NCBI RefSeq assembly: GCF_039904985.1
Contig: NZ_CP157005.1
Location: forward strand, 4,235,501 to 4,299,500
Source: Methylomonas sp. AM2-LC
Lineage (GTDB): Bacteria; Pseudomonadota; Gammaproteobacteria; Methylococcales; Methylomonadaceae
Direction: 5' to 3'
Length of the DNA: 64,000 bases
Part shown: positions 56,739-64,000 of the stretch, in pieces
Numbering within the stretch: the stretch's first letter is position 1
Layout of the letters: each line of letters begins with the position of its first letter
The notes under the pieces: model-generated
Told to the model about the DNA's origin: nothing
The model's database searches: none
The model's input: only the letters and a program-made list of their open reading frames with translations
Translations under genes and position numbers: made by a program

Positions 56739-57732
56739 CACCACCACCGCCCGCCAAGGCTATTTCACCGGCATCTGACAAGCGTTTGGCAATGGCCAGA
56801 ATATCTTTTTGTGCGGCTTCTACTTCGCTTAAGCGGGTGGGAGGAGCTGCCTCTAGATCATCACGCAACATTTCAGCTGCTCTTCTCGACATATTGGCAA
56901 ATATTTTGTCACGCAATAGAGTGTCAACACCACGTAAAGCTAATAATAATTGATCAGTGGAAACCTCACGTAACAGCGTTTGGATACCACGATCATCGAC
57001 CTTAACCAAATCACCGAACACAAACATTTTATCCTGAATACGCTGACTCAAATCGGCATTTTGTTCCGAAATATCCAGCATCATAGGATCACTAACTGCG
57101 CTTTCGATAAAGTTAAGAATATTTGCAGCTGCATCAATACCTCCAAGTTGTGAGGATTTAACACCTTCACTACCTGTCAGCTGTTTCTCCATAATATCGT
57201 CTAATTCGCGCAACGCAGCTGGTTGTACACCTTCCAGAGTAGCAATTCGCATTAAAATATCAGCGCGCATATTTTCCGGTAGTAAGGTCAAAATATCGGC
57301 AGACTGATCCGCATCCAGCAAGGACAAAATAATCGATATAATCTGCGGATGCTCCAGACGAATCAAATCGGCAATCGAGCGGGTATCCATCCATTTAAGT
57401 TGCTCGATACCTTTACTATTGGCACCTAACAATATACGATCAATAATACTACCCGCTTTATCTGCTCCCAAGGCGTTGGTGAGCATGTTACGAATATACT
57501 CATCTGAATCCAGCCCCAAACCAGTTTCATTTTTGATTTCAATGATGAACTCTTCCAGAACCTCGTCAACCAACTGTGAGGTGATAGGACCCAGTTGCGC
57601 CATTGTAGATCCCACCAACTGTACTTCTTTTGGCCCCATATGCCTCAATACCGTGGATGCACGATCTTGCCCTACCGCTAACAACAGTAAGGATGCTCGC
57701 TGTGCTTTACTGAATTCTTTTTCTTCAGCCAT
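56725..57732 (-). CDS. fliG: Flagellar motor switch protein FliG
   Basis: 335 residues. KAQRASLLLLAVGQDRASTVLRHM is the FliG N-domain; LKWMDTRSIADLIRLEHPQIISIILS and the EHPQ motif mark the middle domain; the C-domain has the torque residues in MFVFGDLVKVDDRGIQTLLREV. It forms the rotor ring with FliM/FliN. It overlaps fliF by 8 bases. Confidence 0.97.
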   Translation of the reverse strand: MAEEKEFSKAQRASLLLLAVGQDRASTVLRHMGPKEVQLVGSTMAQLGPITSQLVDEVLEEFIIEIKNETGLGLDSDEYIRNMLTNALGADKAGSIIDRILLGANSKGIEQLKWMDTRSIADLIRLEHPQIISIILSLLDADQSADILTLLPENMRADILMRIATLEGVQPAALRELDDIMEKQLTGSEGVKSSQLGGIDAAANILNFIESAVSDPMMLDISEQNADLSQRIQDKMFVFGDLVKVDDRGIQTLLREVSTDQLLLALRGVDTLLRDKIFANMSRRAAEMLRDDLEAAPPTRLSEVEAAQKDILAIAKRLSDAGEIALAGGGGDEFV

Positions 57733-59470
57733 CGTCTTTCAACCAAACTTTTATCACTTGAGCCACCAGTTTTGGATCTTCATCAATGAGTTTTTGCACA
57801 TATTCTAGGCGTTTTTCGTAACTTTGCGGTGCTTCCAGCAATAACAGATCTTCCACACTAGAAGTAATACCCAACACTTCGCCAGTCTCTTCATCGACTT
57901 TCACTGCGATAGGTTTGCCTGTCTCATCAAAGCGTACCACACCCCCAATTTCTTCAGCTTGTTTCTGTGCTTCTTCTAGCGCTTTCAGTTTGGCTTCATT
58001 CTCATCTATACCAATCAATGTAGCAATAGCTGGACGTAGAACTTTAAAAATGAGTAATGCTGCAACCATTAATGCCACCAGCACTTTAATCAAATCCAAA
58101 AACCAAGCTTTCTGCCAAAATCCTTCGCTGGCTACTTCCATAAATTCAGGCACTTTGAAAGCGACATTGGACACTGTCACCTGATCACCACGACTACTAT
58201 CGTATCCCACTGCCTGTTTAACCAATTCTCGTAATTGATTCAGTTCTTCCGGTGAATAGCTCAACTGTACCGTTTTACCATCCAGACTGCTTTTTTTATC
58301 ATCAACCACCACCGCTACCGATAGACGCCGTAGGGCACCCGTCGCTAAACGGGTATGAGTAATGGTTTTATCCAATTCAAAATTACGTGTAGCATTTTTA
58401 CTCACCATACCGTTACTGGCATTGGTTTGTTTTTCCTGTCCACTGGCTACTTCAGGTGCAACACCAGTCGGTGGAGGTTGATTAGACAAGGCGCCTGGAA
58501 CTCCTTGTACTTTGTTGATATTACTGTTTTCTTCTTGTGTTTGTTCGCTACGCAATGCGGGTAAATCCGGATTAAACATCTCCTGCGTTTTTTCGGTAAC
58601 GGTAAAATCCACATCAGCCGAAATTTGCGCACTCATTCCATCATTACCCACTAAGGGGGCCAGAATATTTTCTATTCGTCTACGCAAATGCTCTTCTATA
58701 TCTTTTTTGTATTCGAACTGTTTAGAGGATTGCGCCATATCCTCTGAAGATTCTTTGCTATTTAATAGTCGACCTTTCTGATCAACGACTGTTACCTGTC
58801 CTGCTTCCATCATAGGTACACTGGAAGCAACCAAATGCACAATAGATTCAATTTGTTCTTTTTCCAGAGCCCTACCCTGGTAAAGTTCCACTATAACAGA
58901 TGCACTGGGTTTTTTATGCTCTCGTACGAATACCGATTGAACAGGTAAAGCTAATAATACTTTCGCCGACTTAACGTTTTGAATGGTTTGAATGGTCAGT
59001 GCAATTTCACCTTCTAATGCACGTTGATAGCGTATATTTTCTACGCTCTTACTGGCACCAAAACCATTATCTTTGTCCAAAATTTCGTAACCCAAGCTAG
59101 AGGTACGTGGCAAGCCTTGTGCAGCCAATTTCAACTTTATATCGCGCCCGTTACCGGAGGGAACCATGATAGCCCCAGTGGCAGAGTCTATTTTGTATTT
59201 AACATTCAATTTATCCAGTGCTTCCAGAATTTCCGTAGCGTCTTTTTCGGCAACACCGGCATATAGCAAATCATAACTAGGTGCTTGTGCCCACAACACT
59301 ACCGCCACACCAATAGCCACACTCACCGCCAACGCTAACATCAACCCCATCTGCCGTGTCATTGAAAGACTTAAAAACTTTCTGACAGCAGGATGTAGCA
59401 TAGTATTGGCGGTTGCCACCTCTGTTTGCGGAGTGGCTTCCAGCGGGAAATTTTTGTCTAGTTCGCTCAT
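57725..59470 (-). CDS. fliF: Flagellar MS-ring protein FliF
   Basis: 581 residues. Two membrane helices (about residues 40-62 and 455-478) bracket the periplasmic ring-building region: YDLLYAGVAEKDATEILEALD, and ARVLLALPVQSVFVREHKKPSASV-type secretin-like segment (seen here as SAKVLLALPVQSVFVREHKK). The cytoplasmic C-terminus EKRLEYVQKLIDEDPKLVAQVIKVWLKDD binds FliG. It is the first structure of the basal body to assemble. Confidence 0.97.
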   Translation of the reverse strand: MSELDKNFPLEATPQTEVATANTMLHPAVRKFLSLSMTRQMGLMLALAVSVAIGVAVVLWAQAPSYDLLYAGVAEKDATEILEALDKLNVKYKIDSATGAIMVPSGNGRDIKLKLAAQGLPRTSSLGYEILDKDNGFGASKSVENIRYQRALEGEIALTIQTIQNVKSAKVLLALPVQSVFVREHKKPSASVIVELYQGRALEKEQIESIVHLVASSVPMMEAGQVTVVDQKGRLLNSKESSEDMAQSSKQFEYKKDIEEHLRRRIENILAPLVGNDGMSAQISADVDFTVTEKTQEMFNPDLPALRSEQTQEENSNINKVQGVPGALSNQPPPTGVAPEVASGQEKQTNASNGMVSKNATRNFELDKTITHTRLATGALRRLSVAVVVDDKKSSLDGKTVQLSYSPEELNQLRELVKQAVGYDSSRGDQVTVSNVAFKVPEFMEVASEGFWQKAWFLDLIKVLVALMVAALLIFKVLRPAIATLIGIDENEAKLKALEEAQKQAEEIGGVVRFDETGKPIAVKVDEETGEVLGITSSVEDLLLLEAPQSYEKRLEYVQKLIDEDPKLVAQVIKVWLKDDG

Positions 59471-59488
59471 AAATTATTATGCAACTGA

Positions 59489-59800
59489 TTACATCGGCAT
59501 GCTCATCACTGACTGATAAGCATCCACTAATTTATTTCGCACTTGTATCATAGCTTGAAAAGAGACATTGGCTTTTTGCGAAGCAATCATCACTTCCGCC
59601 AAACTTACGTCACTTTTTCCTATTTCAAAGTCCCTTGACAGATTTCCGGCGGTGGTTTGCGTCTGATTGACTGAATCAATTGATTGCTTGAGCATAGCGG
59701 CAAAGTCACCTGAACTGTCGCTCTGTGGTGATTTACCACTGGCTTCTACAGACATAGTGCGCATTTGACTTAATAATTGATTTACATTGATATCTGACAT
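59489..59800 (-). CDS. fliE: Flagellar hook-basal body protein FliE
   Basis: 103 residues. SGDFAAMLKQSIDSVNQTQ and SLAEVMIASQKANVSFQAMI are the FliE core; LVDAYQSVMSMPM closes it. FliE joins the MS ring to the rod. It is the first gene after a sigma-54 promoter and starts the fliEFGHIJK run. Confidence 0.96.
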   Translation of the reverse strand: MSDINVNQLLSQMRTMSVEASGKSPQSDSSGDFAAMLKQSIDSVNQTQTTAGNLSRDFEIGKSDVSLAEVMIASQKANVSFQAMIQVRNKLVDAYQSVMSMPM

Positions 59801-59830
59801 GATAGCTTCTCGTGTTTATTTATTTATAAG

Positions 59831-59849
59831 TAAGCATTTTTTAAGCCAA
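59831..59849 (-). promoter_or_regulatory. Sigma-54 promoter for the fliE operon
   Basis: On the minus strand TTGGCTTAAAAAATGCTTA has the invariant GG and GC separated by 10 bases, and TTGGC plus TGC match the -24/-12 consensus. Transcription would start near 59822, 22 bases ahead of fliE. It implies control by FlrC or FlrA/FleQ-type activators. Confidence 0.8.
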
Positions 59850-59853
59850 TTAA

Positions 59854-61245
59854 TTAACAAGGTACCATAATTCCAGATTCTTTCATTCGCGCAATTTTAT
59901 AACGCAAAGTACGAGGACTAATGCCCAGTTTTTCAGCGGTGGTTTTCCGACTACCGCTTGCTTCCGTTAACATCTGCAAAATAATTTTTTCTTCAGCAGA
60001 TCGCACACCATCTTCCAAACTAAGTGTTGAATTTTCATCAAGAAACTGCGTGTTATTTACAACTTCAGCTGCTTCTATTAGATAGGGTAATTGCTCCTGA
60101 AAAGTGGGCATTTGTAAAATCTCATCTTCAAAAATCAGATCATCAGCACCAATACAACCAGACGTTTGCAAAATCAGAGCGCGTTGTACAACGTTTTCTA
60201 GTTCACGCACATTACCTGGCCAAGCATAATTTTGCATTTTTTGCATTGCCGCAGCATCAAAACCACTGACGTGCCGACCAACACCCGCTTTATGTTTGTG
60301 TAGTAATGACGTTGCCAGCGGCAAAATATCACCGACTCGCTCACGCAGAGAAGGCAATTTAATTGGAAATACATTTAGCCGAAAATATAAATCCTCGCGA
60401 AAACGACCTTGCTGCACATATTCTTTTAATTTTCGATTAGTGGTTGCTAAAATTCTGACATGTAACTGAATTTTGCGATGACTACCCAACCGTTCAACTT
60501 CTTTTTCCTGCAACACTCGCAAAATTTTGGCTTGCAAACCAAGATCCATTTCCGAAATCTCATCCAACAATAAAGTACCTCCCTGTGCTTGTTCAAACTT
60601 ACCGGACATCGCTTGCAATGCACCGGTAAAAGCGCCTTTTTCATAGCCAAACAACATAGCTTCCAGCATATTTTCAGGAATTGCTGCACAATTAATGGCT
60701 TCAAAAGGCCCTGCATGATACTGCGAATTACGGTGAATATAGCGAGCCATAATTTCTTTACCGGTACCGCTTTCTCCTTCCAGCAGTATATTGACATCTG
60801 TTTTCGCCACTTTTGTAGCCAAGGCATACAGTTTTTTCATTTTTTCATCACCCACGATCTGCTCAGCAAATACCTGGGGTACATTTGCAATCAGCGAAGC
60901 CACTTTATCGGTGAGAGTACTCGCTTCAAAAGGTTTGATTAAGTAATCTGCTGCGCCTGCCTGCATAGCTTCAACTGCTTTGGCAATGGTGCCATAGGCA
61001 GTCATCAGTAAGATGGGAATCTGCTCTAAATGATGCTTCATATTATTCAACAGTTCCAATCCGTTCATCAGTGGCATTTGCACATCACTAATCACTAACT
61101 TAAAACTATGTTTATTGAGCAAGCTAAGGGCTTCTGTACCATTTTTGGCAGCTGCAACCCGGTAACCTTCCAATTCCAGTGTATCGAATAGCGCTTCACA
61201 TAACGCGGCATCGTCTTCGACAATGAGAATATCAAAGTGCTTCAT
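59854..61245 (-). CDS. flrC: Sigma-54-dependent flagellar response regulator FlrC/FleR
   Basis: 463 residues. Receiver domain with D54 in VISDVQMP; AAA+ domain with Walker A GESGTGKE (157-164), the sigma-54 contact motif GAFTGA (204-209), and LLDEISEMD; a Fis-type helix-turn-helix at the end (RKTTAEKLGISPRTLRYKI). It would be phosphorylated by the adjacent kinase and activate mid-class flagellar genes. Overlaps flrB by 14 bases. Confidence 0.96.
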   Translation of the reverse strand: MKHFDILIVEDDAALCEALFDTLELEGYRVAAAKNGTEALSLLNKHSFKLVISDVQMPLMNGLELLNNMKHHLEQIPILLMTAYGTIAKAVEAMQAGAADYLIKPFEASTLTDKVASLIANVPQVFAEQIVGDEKMKKLYALATKVAKTDVNILLEGESGTGKEIMARYIHRNSQYHAGPFEAINCAAIPENMLEAMLFGYEKGAFTGALQAMSGKFEQAQGGTLLLDEISEMDLGLQAKILRVLQEKEVERLGSHRKIQLHVRILATTNRKLKEYVQQGRFREDLYFRLNVFPIKLPSLRERVGDILPLATSLLHKHKAGVGRHVSGFDAAAMQKMQNYAWPGNVRELENVVQRALILQTSGCIGADDLIFEDEILQMPTFQEQLPYLIEAAEVVNNTQFLDENSTLSLEDGVRSAEEKIILQMLTEASGSRKTTAEKLGISPRTLRYKIARMKESGIMVPC

Positions 61246-62437
61246 GGCACATCTCCTGATTGGTGCTTATAGCTGACAAACCCAATGTATAGTGATTAAT
61301 ACAGGGTAAAATGATAATAAAAGTGCAACCAGCCCCAGGTTCCGAACAACAGTTTATGCTGCCGTTGTGCGCTCTAAGCACACTATCTACCACTGCCAAA
61401 CCTAAACCGGTACCATGTGTTTTGGTGGTATAAAATGGCTCAAACAATCGATCCTTCTGATGCAGTTCGATACCGGGTCCGTCGTCAAATATTATTAATT
61501 TCATACGTTCCGCATCCATTTGCTGCAGACTAAACTGAATATGCTTGGCTCCGGCTTCAACCGCATTATTGAGTAAATTCATCAATGCTCCAAACAAAGC
61601 ATCCTGATTACCAAGCAATTGATCTGCTTTAACATTATTATCAATTTTAAATACGCCAGTATAGGACTCCATGCTTTCAGCAACTTGCCGAAGGAGTTCT
61701 TGTAATGAAAAACATTGCATAGCCAAACGCCCTTGTTTGGCAAAAATCAGCATATCGTTTACTTGTCGTTCCAGATAATGTAGACGCTCCAGAATTTTCT
61801 GGGAAAAGAGTTGGCGTTTTTCGGGAATCACATTGGGATTACTGAGTTGAGAAGCATACAATAATGCGGTAGCCAGCGGCGTTCTAACCTGATGAGCCAA
61901 ACTAGCCACCATTTCCCCCATAGCGGTTAAATGCTTTTGTTGTGCCAGCAGATCCTGTAATGAGCGTAATTCACTCACATCTGACAATAAGATAATTTGT
62001 TCAGCATCGTTGCTAAGTAAATTACGCGTGATATTGACTCTTCGACCATCTATAAGCTGATGCTCTCTAGGAGAACCCGCCACAGCTTGCAAACTACGTG
62101 CTTTTACCGTTTGCCAATCCTGACTCAATAAAGGTTCGCCGAGATAATCAATAGCATGAATATTACAATCAATTACTTGCCCCAAAGTGTTAACAATAAT
62201 GACTGCAGCAGGTAGAGCAGCAAGAATTTGTTGTAATCGGCTGGCAAGTTTTTCTTTTTCAACTAAGGTGCTGACTCTTTCGCTACGAACTGCAGCCAGT
62301 TCACCATTTAATTTAGCAACCTGCTCTTCCAGTCCATGATAGGAATTGGCAAGATTTTCGGAAAGTTCATTAAAAATCCGAAACGCATTGGTCAGGCTTT
62401 CGGCTTTTTGGATTTGCTGAAGGTTGATAGTTGTCAT
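61232..62437 (-). CDS. flrB: Flagellar sensor histidine kinase FlrB/FleS
   Basis: 401 residues without membrane helices. N-terminal coiled coil (about 25-70), a PAS-like domain (70-155), the phosphoacceptor H182 in AHQVRTPLATALLYASQL, and an ATPase domain with NLLNNAVEAG, FDDGPGI and TKTHGTGLGLAVV. It senses some cytoplasmic cue, in relatives the state of basal-body assembly, and phosphorylates FlrC. Confidence 0.95.
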   Translation of the reverse strand: MTTINLQQIQKAESLTNAFRIFNELSENLANSYHGLEEQVAKLNGELAAVRSERVSTLVEKEKLASRLQQILAALPAAVIIVNTLGQVIDCNIHAIDYLGEPLLSQDWQTVKARSLQAVAGSPREHQLIDGRRVNITRNLLSNDAEQIILLSDVSELRSLQDLLAQQKHLTAMGEMVASLAHQVRTPLATALLYASQLSNPNVIPEKRQLFSQKILERLHYLERQVNDMLIFAKQGRLAMQCFSLQELLRQVAESMESYTGVFKIDNNVKADQLLGNQDALFGALMNLLNNAVEAGAKHIQFSLQQMDAERMKLIIFDDGPGIELHQKDRLFEPFYTTKTHGTGLGLAVVDSVLRAHNGSINCCSEPGAGCTFIIILPCINHYTLGLSAISTNQEMCHEAL

Positions 62438-62470
62438 AGCGGCTGTGAGCTAATTGAATATTAACTAGCA

Positions 62471-62490
62471 CAAAGCAATATTTAGGCCAA
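62471..62490 (-). promoter_or_regulatory. Sigma-54 promoter for flrBC
   Basis: On the minus strand TTGGCCTAAATATTGCTTTG matches the -24/-12 consensus well: TTGGC, then 10 bases between GG and GC, and TTGCT. Transcription would begin near 62463, about 26 bases ahead of flrB. In Vibrio and Pseudomonas the equivalent operon is class II, driven by FlrA/FleQ, whose gene is not in this window. Confidence 0.82.
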
Positions 62491-62912
62491 AATATTACAT
62501 TTTAAAAAACAATGCCTTAAAAACAGACGCCAACTTTTTGACTTTATATTTATGGATTTCAAAAAAGCGCCAACTACATCTGCGCGATAATTCGCGTTGC
62601 TGTCATAAGACAGCAGAACTCGATATGTTTGATGCTATGAGCTATTTAGATTGTCATTATTCACCGTAAAGATAAATATCGGCAGGATATGCAATACCAA
62701 CAGGTGTATCAATCGAAACAGATACGCTTCATCCCACCCAAAAAAACAACTTAACCAATTGATTTTAATTTATAAAAAAGTAAAATAAATCCTACTAACA
62801 CCCATTTTCAATATCTAAATCTTATCAATAAACAGATAATTTTTTGTCTAACCGGATTTACAAAAATGAGTGTAGCTTAACTTTTCGGCAGCTTGAATGT
62901 GGCGTAATTTGC
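62491..62912. other. Intergenic region between flrB and pcm, with two small hairpins
   Basis: About 420 bases with no gene I can support. CGCGA-TAAT-TCGCG (62583-62596) and TGCTGTC-ATAA-GACAGCA (62598-62615) are two adjacent perfect hairpins. The remainder is AT-rich. There is no nlpD or rpoS after pcm, unlike many gammaproteobacteria. Confidence 0.45.
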
Positions 62913-63584
62913 CTATACTCTTGCTCTACTTACCCCAGACAAAAACGGTACAAAGACGACTGGCTCTATCATTTCATACTCAAAACTATCCTCCTTACGC
63001 GTAACGCGGTAGAGGATTTGTTTACCTTCTCGGCCTATGGGTATTACCATCACCCCTCCGATTGCCAACTGATCTAATAGTGCGTTAGGTATCTCTTCCG
63101 CCGCTGCCGCCGCCAAAATACCATCAAAGGGCTTATGTACTTCCCAACCTAATCCGCCATCAGCATGTAAAAAACCCACGGTTTTAATATCAATCTCCCA
63201 GAGCCTGTCTCGTGCCTTTTTCATCAATGGAGCAATACGTTCTATTGAATAAACTTGGTCAACCAGTTTTGCCAGGATAGCTGTTTGATATCCACAACCC
63301 GTACCAATTTCTAACACTTTGCTAAGCGGCCCATTCTCCAGCAATAACTCGGTCATTTTTGCGACGATATAAGGCTGAGAAATCGTTTGATTATGTCCAA
63401 TAGGTAGAGCGGTATCTTCGTAAGCCCTACTTTCCAGAGCTTCATCAACAAATATATGCCGAGGAATTTCTGCCATAATCTGTAACACTTCAGTATTTTT
63501 AATGCCCTGCTCTCTAAGTCGAGAAATCATTCGTTCCCGTGTGCGGCGCGAAGTCATGCCAATGCCTTGAATACGTTGACTCAT
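62913..63584 (-). CDS. pcm: Protein-L-isoaspartate O-methyltransferase
   Basis: 223 residues. Motif I is LEIGTGCGYQTAILA, preceded by QTISQPYIVAKM; the latter holds the isoaspartyl-binding region. It methylates damaged aspartyl residues with SAM as first step of repair. The ATG overlaps the surE stop (ATGA). Confidence 0.96.
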   Translation of the reverse strand: MSQRIQGIGMTSRRTRERMISRLREQGIKNTEVLQIMAEIPRHIFVDEALESRAYEDTALPIGHNQTISQPYIVAKMTELLLENGPLSKVLEIGTGCGYQTAILAKLVDQVYSIERIAPLMKKARDRLWEIDIKTVGFLHADGGLGWEVHKPFDGILAAAAAEEIPNALLDQLAIGGVMVIPIGREGKQILYRVTRKEDSFEYEMIEPVVFVPFLSGVSRARV

Positions 63585-64000
63585 CCTTGTATCTCCATAG
63601 CCAGCCAGTCTCTTAATCCAGATAAACGTTCGTAGCGAGTCAAATCTAATTGTAAAGGTGTTATAGACACATAACCATTTCTAATGGCATCAAAGTCAGT
63701 ACCAGGACCGGCATCTTGTTCTGCACCGGGAGGACCAACCCAATAAATGGTTTTTCCTCTGGGATCGGCGGACTGAATAACAGCTTCGGCCTTATGTCGT
63801 TGTCCAAGCCTGGTGGACAAATATCCCTTCAATTCAGCAATTGGTACATCAGGCACATTAACATTCAACAAGGTATCTTCAGGTAATGGCTGTCGTTGCA
63901 TTTTTTTAAGCAGCGTCACTGCCACGTGGGCAGCCGTATCAAAATGTTTGGCATCACTGGAAGCCAACGAAATCGCAACGGCTGGCAAGCCTAAGAAGCG
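63581..64000 (-). CDS. surE: 5'/3'-nucleotidase SurE (partial, C-terminal part)
   Basis: The minus-strand frame runs in from the window edge, giving the last 139 residues; the N-terminus with the metal-binding NDDG motif is beyond the window. RFLGLPAVAISLAS, NVNVPDVPIAELKG, DFDAIRNGYVSITPLQLDLT are characteristic of SurE. It hydrolyses nucleoside monophosphates in stress. It overlaps pcm by 4 bases, the usual surE-pcm pair. Confidence 0.95.
   Translation of the reverse strand, partial: RFLGLPAVAISLASSDAKHFDTAAHVAVTLLKKMQRQPLPEDTLLNVNVPDVPIAELKGYLSTRLGQRHKAEAVIQSADPRGKTIYWVGPPGAEQDAGPGTDFDAIRNGYVSITPLQLDLTRYERLSGLRDWLAMEIQG

Overview
The window is an AT-rich (roughly 40% G+C) stretch of a gammaproteobacterial chromosome. 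Several neighbourhoods are typical of gammaproteobacteria: mltD next to a YafS-like methyltransferase and rnhA, divergent ilvA and rpiA, surE-pcm, rapA, and a polar-flagellum block in the order flrB-flrC-fliE-F-G-H-I-J-K with sigma-54 promoters. The base composition, GtrA/YdjC envelope genes, long GOGAT and an intergenic hairpin repeat would fit a Methylococcales-type organism, but no lineage-diagnostic gene (for example pmo or mxa) lies inside the window, so that placement is inference.

Layout. 1-338: N-terminus of an FkbH/NRPS-PKS-type protein leaving the window. 783-4512: a three-gene envelope-glycan set (GtrA-GT39 fusion, YdjC-type deacetylase, GtrB-type polyprenyl-phosphate glycosyltransferase). 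4639-10772: a four-gene oligopeptide ABC transporter. 10854-13966: mltD, a methyltransferase, rnhA and a small GIY-YIG protein. 14205-18600: a receiver-PP2C phosphatase followed by a polysaccharide-polymerase-like protein and a Wzx-like flippase. 18789-27685: a ubiquinone-type FAD hydroxylase, a very long glutamate synthase and a diflavin reductase. 27847-34704: metabolic genes argG, waaA, ilvA and rpiA with small hypotheticals. 34861-39752: a compositionally distinct NDH-2-like flavoprotein with an inverted-repeat element beside its start, then TPR, DUF2288, cupin, rhlE and PilZ genes. 39862-45523: rapA, a Bax-inhibitor-like protein, a group II truncated haemoglobin, a YgjP-type peptidase and a thioredoxin-like protein.

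45671-50396 is the most accessory-looking part. An IS66-family element with a perfect 8-bp target duplication has cut the last codons off a polytopic membrane protein gene and separated it from its terminator. Beside it lies a 722-residue protein that joins a degenerate Fic-like segment to a zeta-toxin-type kinase, with no antitoxin gene next to it. cobQ follows, divergent.

52092-62437: the flagellar block, all on the minus strand, with overlapping genes and two good sigma-54 promoters (before flrB and before fliE), meaning FlrA/FleQ-type control of a polar flagellum. 62913-64000: pcm and the 3' part of surE. I found no tRNA, rRNA, CRISPR array or replication origin.
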